From Methylosarcina fibrata AML-C10 (GTDB lineage Bacteria; Pseudomonadota; Gammaproteobacteria; Methylococcales; Methylomonadaceae), in contig NZ_KB889965.1 in the NCBI RefSeq assembly GCF_000372865.1, forward strand, positions 703,902-767,901: a stretch of DNA of 64,000 nucleotides. Direction: 5' to 3'. The notes beneath the pieces are model-generated. The model saw only the letters and a program-made list of their open reading frames with translations, had not been told where the DNA came from and did not search any database. Below, one piece after another: positions 51,339-60,673 of the stretch. The position numbers were made by a program, and so were the translations under genes. Position 1 is the first letter of the stretch. The number at the start of each line of letters is the position of its first letter.

Positions 51339-52041
51339 GCTTCACCGCCTTGGGTCTCATTGTTCGGTGGCCATGACGCTGGTCATAATCGGCAGCCCGG
51401 CTGTCCCATGGGGATCCGCGGCTTTCCGTCCCTACCTTGCGATAGGTTTGGCTTTGATAAATCTATATAAGTTTTTTACTCTATTCTAAATAACTTTTCA
51501 ACTGAGCATTTTACTCATCTTTCAAATCGCTCGAACGAACGGCTGCGCAAACTCCTTCGCCTTATACTGATCAACCCGACCAACTGTCGGCTGAGAGATC
51601 GCTCTGTTCGGCTACCCATTCAAGAGAATTTACACACAAAGATCATGCCAATAATTCAATAAGAAGAAGTAGTTAGTTTTATCAGCTATTTGATTGGAGT
51701 TATCGGCAAATCTCTTTTGCAAAAGGCGACATCTGAGACACTATTATGTCTCATAATTGTCTCGAAGTTGTCTCAAGAGACAGATGTGAGACGGTTTTTG
51801 GACGGGATAGAAGTTGGTCTGGATCTTTACTTTCTCCAGCTTTTCACTTGCGGGCTCGAGTTCGTCCGGCAAAACACGACGCCGGATTCAGGCTTATCCA
51901 TTCGTACTGACAGGTGACCGTCACGATCCCGAATTGAAGCGAGTAAAAAATAAGCGCGCCATTGCTGCCGCCTGAACTTGCGCAGAAGGCGAACCGGGGA
52001 TAATGAAATACTTCCGGCACGTTATCGTCCGGACGAATTCA
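51339..52041. other. intergenic region with res-like repeats
   Basis: No convincing gene; a 75-aa plus-strand frame at 51690 looks like chance. 51421-51465 is the promoter copy shared with copy A. At 51735-51793 there are at least five TGTCTC/GAGACA half-sites (see that entry). Confidence 0.4.
51735..51793. repeat. orphan cluster of TGTCTC/GAGACA half-sites
   Basis: GAGACACTATTATGTCTC, TTGTCTC, TTGTCTC-AA-GAGACA and TGAGAC occur in 60 bases. TGAGACACTAT is identical to a part of the resolvase-linked site at 28311-28321. No resolvase lies next to it here. Confidence 0.55.
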
Positions 52042-52800
52042 TTATCTTGGCCGAATCTGAAGAAAATCCTGATCGCAGGAGAAGCGGAATCCCAGGTCCG
52101 CGCAGATAAAATAATTTCGCACATAGTCCTCGAGATCCCGGCGCGCGGGCGGATGATCCATCGGCAGCAGATTGAGCATGAACTCGGCAATGGTGTAGGC
52201 GGAGTTAAAATCGGTGGTGTTGACGTGAGCGGGCACGGTCTCGATGGCGACCTCGTAACGATCGCCCTGTTTGTCCCGAAAGGCCCGGGCCAGAGCAGGC
52301 AAATCGAAACTTCGTTCCAGGAAATGCCGCATCATCCGCATGCACTGCGTGTCGTGGTGCTGCAAAACGACTATCAGTATGCCGTCGGACGACAGCATCG
52401 AGGCGAGTTTTTCCAGGGTCGGCATCCAGTCCGAACTATCCAGGTAGTAGAGCACGTGGGAACAGAGTACGAAATCGCCCGAGTCCGCGATGGCCGCTTC
52501 CATGATCCCTTCGGAGAACACTTCAGCCAAAGGGCAATTGTTCTTAAGTTCCGCCCGTAACGAGTCATTCGGCTCAAGCGCAATCGTTTGATCGAACGCA
52601 TCGGTAAACCACGAGGTAACCAGTCCGTTGCCGGCGCCGACGTCTATGAAAACCTGCCGTGACGGCAGCGTTTCCACGAAGCCGTTGAGCCATTGATGAG
52701 CCTTGGCTTTCTGATCGGTGTGATTGAGAAAGGTTTGGAAGGCGTGATAATACTCGCTCGACTGCGAGCCGTAGACGTTAATGGGTTGCGGCGTATTCAT
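52042..52800 (-). CDS. class I SAM-dependent methyltransferase
   Basis: A 252-aa methyltransferase starting at 52800 with AGGAG 8 bases upstream. Motif I is VFIDVGAGNGLVTSWF, with IALEPNDSLRAEL (motif II acidic) and DFVLCSHVLYYLDSSDW (motif post-I/III). The C-terminal part with DHPPARRDLEDYVRNYF resembles small-molecule N-methyltransferases. Substrate unknown. It stands alone between the propeller gene and a divergent ferritin-like operon. Confidence 0.8.
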   Translation of the reverse strand: MNTPQPINVYGSQSSEYYHAFQTFLNHTDQKAKAHQWLNGFVETLPSRQVFIDVGAGNGLVTSWFTDAFDQTIALEPNDSLRAELKNNCPLAEVFSEGIMEAAIADSGDFVLCSHVLYYLDSSDWMPTLEKLASMLSSDGILIVVLQHHDTQCMRMMRHFLERSFDLPALARAFRDKQGDRYEVAIETVPAHVNTTDFNSAYTIAEFMLNLLPMDHPPARRDLEDYVRNYFICADLGFRFSCDQDFLQIRPR

Positions 52801-53260
52801 AGTCGTCACTCCTCGAATCCGGTTTCAGGTTACGGGGTTAACTGCGGCCAATCCTCATTGTACCGCTACGATCCAATGTGAGATAGCCTTTAATTGCCGC
52901 GTTCAAAGTTTTGCATGCCGGGTGTCGGTTCGGTCTCATCAGCCCTATCGTATTTTATGTTCAGTACCGAACAGATCGTCCGACTGCCTCTCTTTATGAT
53001 GATTTATGCCGATTTTGTGGATCAGGCAGTTAATGCCGAAGAAATCGTCTACAGGACGATTCGCCCATATAACCAAGCAGCGCAAGTTCCGCTAGCAAAC
53101 GAATATCCGATTTTTTCAAGCGTTCGGAAGGGTGGGGCTTTGATGTATCCGGGGTCTGGCGCATACGGCGGTCGCTGAAGAAAGCACCTGTTTCGTGGTT
53201 CGGATCTTTTCCCGGCCGCTTTCCAATAACAATTCCATGACTACTCAGAGGAGGTTGGTA
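52801..53260. other. divergent intergenic region
   Basis: Upstream regions of the methyltransferase (minus) and the ferritin-like operon (plus). A strong AGGAGG lies 7 bases before the ATG at 53261. No operator or RNA gene is recognised. Confidence 0.4.
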
Positions 53261-54451
53261 ATGGCATTCAATATCTATGAACATCGGGGACGCCCGATCG
53301 ACAAACAATTTCTGACCTGGAAGGAGATGGTTCAGGTTCCCATCAGCAAACTGGACGACGATGCATTTACCCGGGTCAGGATTATTCTGATGAACGGAAT
53401 CGAGCTGGAATCGATTCAATTTTCCAGAGCCTGCGCCCGGATGAACAGGAATCTGCAACTGCCTCTGGCCCAGCTTCGCCGGATCGACCAGCAGCAGGCG
53501 ACTCTGGTCAACTGGATGATCGGCGCCGACCATTCTCCTTTGGAAACCACGATCGGCTACGAGCAGGTCGCCATCGAGGTGACCGCCGCTGTCGCGCAAA
53601 CCGAACCCGATCCTTATCTTGCCCAGGTCTACCGCTTCGGCCTGCTGGAAGATTTCGACCATATGTACCGCTATTCGGCGTTGCTGGATCGCCTGGAAGG
53701 CAAGGATTCGAACAACATTCTGCAAAGTTACACCGACGTGCTGCCGGGCCGGCCCACGATCTACGAGCATCGGGCGCCCGAGGACGATTTGCGGGAGCCG
53801 TACGACCGCAGCCAGGCCGCGCCGTTGACCAAAATGCATGCGTTGACGATCATGTCCGGAGAGCAGCAAACCTGGAATTACTATATGAACATCGGGCCGC
53901 TCTTCAGCGATCCTCTGGCCCGGCAGCTCTACGCGGAAATCGCTCATATCGAAGAGCAGCACGTGACTCAATACCAGGCCATCATCGATCCCGAGGAAAC
54001 CTGGCTCGAAAAGTGGCTGCTGCACAAAGCCAACGAAGTTTATAACTACTACGGCTGCGCCGAACAGGAAAGCAATTCGCGCATCAAGTCCATCTGGGAG
54101 CGCTTCCTGGATTACGAACTCGGCCAGTTCCATGTGGTCCGCGATCTTTTCGAACAATATGAAAACCGCGATGCGCAAAGCGTAGTGCCCGCCGAATTGC
54201 CCGAACCGATCGCTTACGAGAGCCAGCGCGACTTCGTCCGCGAGGTGCTGCGCGCCGAAGTCGACCTGAGGGCCAAAGGCACCGCCTTTGTCGGCCTGAG
54301 TGAGGAAAGCGAAGCGTCGAAAATGTACCGGCAGCGTTTGCATGCCGACGGCGTTCCATCGGAAATCGTGGCTTTGGATTATGTGTGGCAACCGGGCGGA
54401 GAGATCAACAAGCTTCTAAGCCCGATGCCCGCAAGTCAACTTCAACACTGA
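53261..54451 (+). CDS. ferritin-like domain protein (396 aa)
   Basis: A 396-aa mainly helical protein. Start chosen at 53261 behind AGGAGG. Glu and His pairs on long helices (AEIAHIEEQHVTQYQAI; HALTIMSGEQQTWNYYM; ETTIGYEQVAIE; YGCAEQESNSRIKSIWERF) fit two-metal sites of the ferritin-like fold, possibly in two tandem half-domains. The function could be iron or manganese oxidation or storage, or radical chemistry. The next gene is also ferritin-like and starts 10 bases later, so they likely form one complex. Confidence 0.7.
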   Translation: MAFNIYEHRGRPIDKQFLTWKEMVQVPISKLDDDAFTRVRIILMNGIELESIQFSRACARMNRNLQLPLAQLRRIDQQQATLVNWMIGADHSPLETTIGYEQVAIEVTAAVAQTEPDPYLAQVYRFGLLEDFDHMYRYSALLDRLEGKDSNNILQSYTDVLPGRPTIYEHRAPEDDLREPYDRSQAAPLTKMHALTIMSGEQQTWNYYMNIGPLFSDPLARQLYAEIAHIEEQHVTQYQAIIDPEETWLEKWLLHKANEVYNYYGCAEQESNSRIKSIWERFLDYELGQFHVVRDLFEQYENRDAQSVVPAELPEPIAYESQRDFVREVLRAEVDLRAKGTAFVGLSEESEASKMYRQRLHADGVPSEIVALDYVWQPGGEINKLLSPMPASQLQH

Positions 54452-54461
54452 GGAGGCCATT

Positions 54462-55190
54462 ATGAAAGATTCTGCCGAATTCGGTTTAAATAAAACCCCG
54501 ACCCAGCTTCATCCTGTGATGACCCAATCGATGATGGAAGGCTATGAGGAATTTCCTCCGCACGCCGAAGACACGTCGATGGATGCCTTCACGATGCGGA
54601 AAAGCTATATAGAAAACAACGAGCCGTTGGGCGCGGTGCCGGTTCCGAGTACCCTTAAAGGCGCGCTCAGCGCCGGCGCTCAGGCGCTCCAGGGCAACAG
54701 TCCTTCCGTTTTGATCGATAAACTGGGTCAGCGGCTGGCGTTCGAACGCAGCGGCGTCCGGCTGTACGATGCGCTCATCACCAAATGCCAATCCGCCGAG
54801 CCGGCGCTGGACATCTCCACCCTTGTAGAATTCCGTAACGACGAAGCCGAGCATTTTGCCCTGGTCAAGGATTGCATCGTTTCCCTCGGCGGCGATCCGA
54901 CTGCGCAAACGCCTTGCGCCGATTCGTCCGGCGTAGCGGCCATGGGCCTCATGCAGCTCCTCAACGATCCGCGCAGTTCGATTCCGCAATGCGTGGAGGC
55001 CGTCCTGATGGCGGAGCTGGCCGATTCGGCCGCCTGGGAACTGCTGGTCGAACTGGCGAACGAGGCGGGGCTCACCGATTATGTCGACAAGTTTCAGCAG
55101 GCCGGCCTGACCGAAGATCATCACATGCAAACGATCAAGGACTGGTTGCAGCGCCTGACGATGGACAATGAAGTGAAATCGGTGAGCTGA
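54462..55190 (+). CDS. ferritin-like (rubrerythrin/DUF892-like) protein
   Basis: A 242-aa protein with AGGAGG before its ATG. The four-helix core carries metal-ligand patterns RLAFERSGVRLYDAL (Glu), FRNDEAEHFALV (Glu-x-x-His), VLMAELADSAAWELLVELA (Glu) and TEDHHMQTIKDWL (Glu-x-x-His type). That is the full ExxH pair set of a di-iron ferritin-like protein. The N-terminal 65 residues are low-complexity and acidic. Partner of the preceding gene. Confidence 0.75.
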   Translation: MKDSAEFGLNKTPTQLHPVMTQSMMEGYEEFPPHAEDTSMDAFTMRKSYIENNEPLGAVPVPSTLKGALSAGAQALQGNSPSVLIDKLGQRLAFERSGVRLYDALITKCQSAEPALDISTLVEFRNDEAEHFALVKDCIVSLGGDPTAQTPCADSSGVAAMGLMQLLNDPRSSIPQCVEAVLMAELADSAAWELLVELANEAGLTDYVDKFQQAGLTEDHHMQTIKDWLQRLTMDNEVKSVS

Positions 55191-55250
55191 CGCATTGCCG
55201 GTTCGATCGATTGCAAACGGGACAGCCGGTAGCCTCTGATGCAATGCAGT

Positions 55251-55290
55251 GGAATCCGGGATCATCGAAGCCCCGATGACCCCGGATTCC
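55251..55290 (+). terminator. 17-bp-stem hairpin after the ferritin-like operon
   Basis: GGAATCCGGGATCATCG faces CGATGACCCCGGATTCC with a 6-base loop; only one pair in 17 mismatches. It lies 61 bases after the stop codon. There is no T tract, so it may act as an mRNA-stabilising hairpin or a REP-type unit rather than a simple terminator. Confidence 0.55.
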
Positions 55291-55404
55291 GTATAACTCC
55301 ATCCGGGCTCCCGGCTTTGAATAAGAGCAATCGAGAGGGATTCATTAAACAATAACTTTTAAGAAATGGTACGGTGACTGATCGGAGCGGCCCGGTTCGA
55401 CGGG

Positions 55405-56154
55405 TCAGTCGACTTCACAATTTGTAAAGCCCGCTTTGCGATTCCTTTCCATACAGAAGTCAAAAAACCGTTTCAACAGCGCATTGGCGGCCTCGGTATG
55501 ACCGATTGCGGCTGTTAACGCTTCGGTGCTTCCACCGTGCGGCAGCGCGCCGGCGTATTCGCCGAGATAAGAGTGCATGATTTTCGCCGTGAATTCGGGA
55601 TGAAACTGGACGCCCCAGGCGCTCTCGCCCAGACGAAATGCGTGGTGGTTTTCAAACGGGTTGCCTGCCAGCCGCAGCGCCTTTTCAGGCAGCCGGATCA
55701 CCGTTTGCGCATGGGTGACGTGAGCGGTAAACGTCCGGGGCAGGCTGCCCAACAGGGCATCTTCTCTGCCTGCGGGAGTCAACCGGATCTCGACGGTGCC
55801 GATTTCGCGCCCCCCGGGATGATAATCCACTTGCCCTCCCATCGCCTGAGCCAACAGTTGATGGCCGAAACACACGCCCAGCAACGGCAGGTCTTCCTGC
55901 ACGGCCTGCACGATCCATGCGGACAAAGCCTGCATCCAGTCCGTCCGGTCGGTGACCATCGCCGGCGATCCGGTGATGATCACGCCCGACAAATCTTCTA
56001 CGGCAGGTAAAACCTCGCCCGCCATCGCGTCGATTACCGGAACTTCAGCAGGGCTCAAGCCGCAACCTTCCATCATCCAGTCTTCGAAATCGCCGAAGCG
56101 TTGCCGTATGGCGGGAAAGGTCGAGCCTGTTTTGACGATGACAAATGGTTTCAT
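55405..56154 (-). CDS. glutamine amidotransferase-like (GMP synthase-like) protein
   Basis: A 249-aa class I amidotransferase starting at 56154. Triad landmarks are the Cys in GVCFGHQLLAQAMGG and the His-Glu in GVQFHPEFTAKIM. GVIITGSPAMVTDR is the oxyanion-side loop. It stands alone, not next to a synthase partner, which fits stand-alone members that hydrolyse gamma-glutamyl compounds. The substrate is unknown. Confidence 0.85.
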   Translation of the reverse strand: MKPFVIVKTGSTFPAIRQRFGDFEDWMMEGCGLSPAEVPVIDAMAGEVLPAVEDLSGVIITGSPAMVTDRTDWMQALSAWIVQAVQEDLPLLGVCFGHQLLAQAMGGQVDYHPGGREIGTVEIRLTPAGREDALLGSLPRTFTAHVTHAQTVIRLPEKALRLAGNPFENHHAFRLGESAWGVQFHPEFTAKIMHSYLGEYAGALPHGGSTEALTAAIGHTEAANALLKRFFDFCMERNRKAGFTNCEVD

Positions 56155-56278
56155 AGTAAAGTGATGCCATGGAGTGAATTTCAATGCGCTTGGACAGCGA
56201 ACGGCTTAATCCATTTCATCTTATAATGATCCCTGGCGAGTCAAGCAAGCCTTCCCATCAAAATTCCCGGGTTTCTGC

Positions 56279-57502
56279 ATGATCTTTTCGAAAATAATTA
56301 TTCCGGTTCTGCTATGGGCCTTCATGGGCGGAACGGCCGCCGGTCAAGCCGCCGAACCTCAATCGGCGCCGCCGGAGACCGTGGACTCTTCCGCGGCCGT
56401 TGAGGCTTCTCCGGACATCGAAGTTTTCGTGCGCGAAGGCTGTCCGCATTGCGCCAGGGCGAAGGAATTTCTGTCTGCGCTGGTCCTCCGGCAACCGGAC
56501 GTGCGCCTGTCGATACGCGATGTCGGCCGGGATTTCCTGGCGTTTGAGCGATTGCGGCAATTGTCTCTCGCTCAAGGTCTGACCCGATTGAGCGTGCCCG
56601 CGTTTTATATCAACGGCCGTCTGATCGTCGGCTTTTCCGAAGAGGCCCATACCGGAAGCCGGCTTCTGGCCGAGCTAAATCAGGCAAAATCTTTCCCGGA
56701 CAGTTGCCCCGAAGGCGAGCCTCGTTCATGCGAAAGGGCGTCCTCGGCGCCTTCCGAGCCCGAAAGATTCGAAGTCACGCTGTTCGGCCGCAGCGTATCG
56801 CTCGACCGGGTGGGCTTGCCCATGTTTACACTGGCCCTCGGCTTGCTCGACGGCTTCAACCCGTGTTCGATGTGGGTGTTGATTCTGATGATTTCATTGC
56901 TGGCGCCGATGCAGAACCGCCGGCGCATGGCCGCGGTCGCCGGCACCTTTATCGCAGTGGAAGGACTGGCCTATTTCCTGTTCATGGCGGCCTGGCTCAA
57001 TCTTTTTTTGATCGTCGGCCTTTCGCGGCTTTCGGAAATCATTATCGCCGTCCTGGCAATCGCCGCAGGCGCGATTCACGTCAAGGATTTTGCAGCCTAC
57101 GGGCGCGGTCTTTCGTTGTCGATACCGGACCGGTCGAAGCCCGGCCTCTACGCGCAGATGCGCCGGATTCTTCAGTCCGAGAACCTGACCGGGGCGATGA
57201 TCGGAGCGGTGGTGTTGGCCGTTCTGGTTCAGATCGTCGAATTTCTCTGCACTTCCGGTTTTCCGGCACTGTACACCCGCATCCTGACCTTGCGGGAGCC
57301 CGGCGGTTTCGGCTATTACGGTTACCTGTTGCTGTACAACGCGGCCTATATGTTCGACGATCTCATCGTACTCGGCATCGGCATCGTCACTCTCAGCCAG
57401 AAGCGGCTTCAGGAACACGAAGGGCGTTGGCTCAAGCTGATCAGCGGCGCGGTCATGATCGGTTTGGGCCTTTATTTGTTGGCCATGCCGTTTCTGGGCT
57501 GA
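56279..57502 (+). CDS. glutaredoxin-like domain fused to CcdA-like membrane domain
   Basis: A 407-aa protein. Signal peptide (LLWAFMGGTAAGQAA), then a periplasmic glutaredoxin-type domain with CPHC (Cys55, Cys58) and the cis-Pro loop LSVPAFYINGRLIVGF, then from residue 180 about six helices with GFNPCSMWVL and VEFLCTSGFPALY, where single Cys residues in Pro-rich turns resemble CcdA/DsbD electron carriers. It probably passes electrons from cytosolic thiols to periplasmic targets. No ribosome-binding site of note. Confidence 0.75.
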   Translation: MIFSKIIIPVLLWAFMGGTAAGQAAEPQSAPPETVDSSAAVEASPDIEVFVREGCPHCARAKEFLSALVLRQPDVRLSIRDVGRDFLAFERLRQLSLAQGLTRLSVPAFYINGRLIVGFSEEAHTGSRLLAELNQAKSFPDSCPEGEPRSCERASSAPSEPERFEVTLFGRSVSLDRVGLPMFTLALGLLDGFNPCSMWVLILMISLLAPMQNRRRMAAVAGTFIAVEGLAYFLFMAAWLNLFLIVGLSRLSEIIIAVLAIAAGAIHVKDFAAYGRGLSLSIPDRSKPGLYAQMRRILQSENLTGAMIGAVVLAVLVQIVEFLCTSGFPALYTRILTLREPGGFGYYGYLLLYNAAYMFDDLIVLGIGIVTLSQKRLQEHEGRWLKLISGAVMIGLGLYLLAMPFLG

Positions 57503-57667
57503 ACGCTCTTCAATTTGCGGCAAAACCCGAAGCGGCGCTATTGATCGAATCATTTTTTTAATTCAATATGGCCGGCTTCGATCATCGGGGATCACTCAAG
57601 CTATATTACCCGGCACCGAAGGATAGCATTCCGGAAAGGTGGCGGTTCAATCACAGCAAAGGAAATT

Positions 57668-59113
57668 ATGAAAAACAGTCGAGATATCATTGCGTCAAGC
57701 CCGATTCGCTTCGGCACCAGCGGCGCGCGGGGTCTGGCGGCCGATTTCAATGGCGAAGCGTGTTTCGCCTATACGCTGGCCTTTTTGCACAGTATCGGGG
57801 CGCCTTTCGGTTCGCGCGTCGCCTTGGGCATGGATTTGCGTCCGAGTAGTCCCGCCATGGCGGGCGCTTGCATAGAGGCTATAAGGCATGCGGGTCTGGC
57901 CGCCGACTTTTGCGGCATTCTGCCGACGCCGGCCCTGGCTTTTTACGCGCAGGAACAGCATATTCCGGCCTTGATGATCACCGGCAGCCACATTCCTTTC
58001 GACCGCAACGGCATCAAGTTTTATCGCCCCGACGGAGAGATTTCCAAGCAGGATGAAACGGCCATCGGCGAAGCGGACGTCATGCTGCCCCAGGTTTTAT
58101 CCGTTGCCGCGCTTCCGGAAACCCACCCGGCGGCGTATCGAGGCTATATCGGCCGTTATCTGCAATTTTTCGCGCCGAAGCCACTGACCGGTTTGCGTCT
58201 GGGATTGTACGAACATTCGGGCGTCGCGCGGGATCTGTTGCGTGAACTTCTGGAGGCGCTGGGGGCCGAGGTGATTCCCATCGAAAGGACCGATCAATTT
58301 GTGCCGATCGATACCGAGGCGGTCAGCCAGGAAGATGCCGAGAAAGCCAGGCGATGGGCCGAAATCTATCGTTTTGATGCGATCTTGTCCACCGACGGCG
58401 ACGCCGACCGTCCGTTGCTCGGGGATGAAAGCGGCCAGTGGCTGAGAGGCGACATCGTCGACATCCTGTGCGCGCAATATCTGGGCGCCGAGGCGGTGGC
58501 GACGCCGGTCAACAGCAATTCGGCCGTGGAAAAATGCGGAGATTTCATCGTCAAACGCACCCGAATCGGCTCGCCGTACGTCATTGAGGGCATGCAGGAA
58601 CTGATCGGGCAAGGACACACGTCCGTAGTCGGCTTCGAGGCGAACGGCGGTTTTCTGGTGGCCACCGAACTGGAAAAACAAGGTCGCCGACTGAAACCGC
58701 TGCCGACCCGGGATGCGGTCCTGCCGATGTTGTCCTTGCTGGCGATGGCCAGGGAGCGCGGCGTCCGACTGTCCGAATTGCCGAAGAGCCTGCCGGCCTG
58801 CTATACCGCCAGCGACCGCCTGCCTTCCTTCGCCCCGGAAAAAAGCCGCCGTCTTTTACAGGCACTGACGGCATCGGAAAACGCTGTACGACAGCTCCTC
58901 GGCGACGTCTGCGGGAAAGCGGCCGGTTCCGATCTGACCGACGGCGTGCGGCTGTTCTTCGAGAACGGGGAGATCGTTCATCTTCGCGCCTCCGGCAATG
59001 CGCCGGAGCTGCGCTGTTATGCGGAAGCGGCAACGCAAACGCGCGCCGAATCGCTGGTGCGGGTCTGTTTGGGGCGCATAGCGGCCAATGAAAGCGTCGG
59101 GTTACCGTTGTAA
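57668..59113 (+). CDS. alpha-D-phosphohexomutase (phosphomannomutase/phosphoglucomutase-like)
   Basis: A 481-aa cytosolic enzyme of the phosphohexomutase superfamily: sugar 1-phosphate to 6-phosphate isomerisation. Domain 1 has FGTSGARG at 16-22 and phospho-Ser107 in ITGSHIPFDRNG (instead of the common TASHNP). Domain 2 has the metal loop DGDADRP (243-249). Domain 3 has GFEANGG, and domain 4 has LRASGNAPELR for phosphate binding. It follows GGAAATT. The Gly-Ser-His-Ile loop is a small variation. The sugar is not determinable. Confidence 0.85.
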   Translation: MKNSRDIIASSPIRFGTSGARGLAADFNGEACFAYTLAFLHSIGAPFGSRVALGMDLRPSSPAMAGACIEAIRHAGLAADFCGILPTPALAFYAQEQHIPALMITGSHIPFDRNGIKFYRPDGEISKQDETAIGEADVMLPQVLSVAALPETHPAAYRGYIGRYLQFFAPKPLTGLRLGLYEHSGVARDLLRELLEALGAEVIPIERTDQFVPIDTEAVSQEDAEKARRWAEIYRFDAILSTDGDADRPLLGDESGQWLRGDIVDILCAQYLGAEAVATPVNSNSAVEKCGDFIVKRTRIGSPYVIEGMQELIGQGHTSVVGFEANGGFLVATELEKQGRRLKPLPTRDAVLPMLSLLAMARERGVRLSELPKSLPACYTASDRLPSFAPEKSRRLLQALTASENAVRQLLGDVCGKAAGSDLTDGVRLFFENGEIVHLRASGNAPELRCYAEAATQTRAESLVRVCLGRIAANESVGLPL

Positions 59114-59495
59114 TTAACAGACAATGACAACGAAGAATTGACGGAGGCGATACCGTCAGGAAATTAAAATGATTTCCAGCCGTAAGCCGCTATTATGTAG
59201 AAATTCTTACGGTCTCAGGAATTGATCTTAATCGAATTTCGTGTTATTTGTTTTCATTAGGTTGCTAAAAACAAAGCTGAATTTTCCATTATTTGAAAAA
59301 TTTGAAAGAAAAAGCACGGCAACCTAATCCACCTTAAACAATGCTGTAATTTTGTTTAATTGTTTTTATTAACCTGAAAGCCCGGCAATGGGTAGATCTT
59401 GGTTCTAGTCCCTAGACAGCTCTTGATTATCGGGACAATCAATTTCCTACTTTTTTACCCTGTATTAACAATAAAGAGAATAATGAGGCTTAATT
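59114..59495. other. intergenic region
   Basis: AT-rich stretch after the phosphohexomutase, without a clear gene or hairpin. A weak plus-strand frame overlaps the next gene in another frame and is not supported. Confidence 0.35.
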
Positions 59496-59807
59496 ATGAC
59501 AAAAACATTCACTATTTTGGCCGTATCCAGTTTGACGATGGCATTAACGGCATGCGCAACCCCTTACCCGGTTGGCGGGATATGGACAAACGTTGCCTTG
59601 CCTGTTACGGCAACTGCATCCGGGGAAGCTTCAAAAACCGGAGAAGCTACATGTAAAAGTTATGTCGCTATGTTCTCTACCGGAGATTGCAGCATCGATA
59701 CGGCAAAAAGAAACGGGGGCATTACAAAAGTCGATCATATCGATTGGCAAGCGAAAAATTTCTTGGGATTAGTCGGAACCTATAAGGTAATAGTTCACGG
59801 CGAATAA
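59496..59807 (+). CDS. TRL-like family lipoprotein
   Basis: A 103-aa small lipoprotein (lipobox LTAC, Cys20). The pattern GGIWTNVALPVTATASGEASKTGEATCKSYVAMFSTGDCSID...KVDHIDWQAKNFLGLVGTYKVIVHGE is the TRL-like family, known from gammaproteobacteria. Function is unknown; located at the cell envelope. Confidence 0.85.
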   Translation: MTKTFTILAVSSLTMALTACATPYPVGGIWTNVALPVTATASGEASKTGEATCKSYVAMFSTGDCSIDTAKRNGGITKVDHIDWQAKNFLGLVGTYKVIVHGE

Positions 59808-59975
59808 TAATCGCGCTGTTTTTTGTCGATTGGCTAAGCATTATTTTCTGGCCTCTGCCGAAGCACGAATTACTAAAGCGCAATTTCTTTATTAGGCATA
59901 GACGATTGGTACTGCATACAGAGACAACAGCCCAGGAAAAATGGCGAAGATAAACCCAATGCAGTAATCGATAAT

Positions 59976-60008
59976 AAAGGGGCCTTCATCGGCCCTTTTA
60001 TTTTTTTA
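59976..60008 (+). terminator. rho-independent terminator
   Basis: AAAGGGGCC, loop TTCATC, GGCCCTTTTATTTTTTT: a 9-bp stem with one G-T pair followed by seven T's. It is a strong plus-strand terminator, 170 bases after the TRL gene. Confidence 0.8.
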
Positions 60009-60401
60009 TATGTTCCAAGCCGACTCGACGCCGGGCTCCTCTAATCGCTGATACGCAGTTTTTCCAAAGGAATATGATTTGCTCAGCCGCAGCGCCTGCA
60101 ACAGTCGTCATTGGGGAGCATCCGAGATGCCAGGTAATGGCCCCAGTATTATTTTTTCTTTCATCCCGCCACTCGTCTGCCCGGCTTGATCAGCCGACAA
60201 ATGAATACGTCCCAAAGTCTCCGGGCTGAAGACATAAAATTCATCCATTAAAATGAATTTACAAACAAACCCAACCGAAATCCAAAATTCGCAGTATGGC
60301 GTGCGTCAATTTGAGTCTCTGGCTTAAATCTTTATAGCCCGCTGGAATTATCAAGCTTCTTAAAACCCTTTGACCCTGTCCGATCGCTTTCAACCCTAAA
60401 T

Positions 60402-60428
60402 GTGCTACAATTTATATTAATGTAGCAC
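60402..60428 (+). promoter_or_regulatory. operator-like inverted repeat of the toxin-antitoxin pair
   Basis: GTGCTACA (60402-60409), 11 bases, TGTAGCAC (60421-60428), a perfect 8-bp inverted repeat 17 bases upstream of the antitoxin start. The AT-rich spacer (TTTATATTAA) may be the -10. Confidence 0.6.
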
Positions 60429-60445
60429 GTGCTTTGTTGACTGTT

Positions 60446-60673
60446 ATGCGATACTTGAATATTAGAGAAATGCGCGGCCTCCTAGGAAAACTCGATGAAC
60501 TTGTCGAAGAACAACAGGAGCTCATTATTACGCGCAACAAAAAAGAAATTGCCAGAGTTCTGCCGGTTCAAGTCAAGAGAAAACGTCCCACCCATGCCCA
60601 ACTAAGACAGTTGACGCAACGCAGCGAAGTTTCATCCGCCGAATTGATTCGCCAGGATCGCGATGAGCGGTAA
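60446..60673 (+). CDS. Phd/YefM-like antitoxin
   Basis: A 75-aa protein (ATG at 60446): MRYLNIREMRGLLGKLDELVEEQQELIITRNKKEIARVLPV matches the Phd/YefM fold in which strands and helices bind the operator; the rest is the disordered toxin-neutralising tail (RSEVSSAELIRQDRDER). Its stop overlaps the toxin start by about 11 bases. It probably represses the pair at 60402-60428. Confidence 0.8.
   Translation: MRYLNIREMRGLLGKLDELVEEQQELIITRNKKEIARVLPVQVKRKRPTHAQLRQLTQRSEVSSAELIRQDRDER

Larger units (their letters stand above)
59808..60445. other. intergenic region before the toxin-antitoxin genes
   Basis: Contains the terminator at 59976-60008 and the TA operator at 60402-60428. No other gene is seen in about 600 bases. 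Confidence 0.45.

Noticed and set aside
51690-51917. 75-aa plus-strand open frame
   Set aside because: It overlaps the res-like repeat array and has no motif or good ribosome-binding site.
53030-54391. 453-aa minus-strand open frame
   Set aside because: Antisense to the ferritin-like gene, which has AGGAGG and clear metal-ligand motifs.
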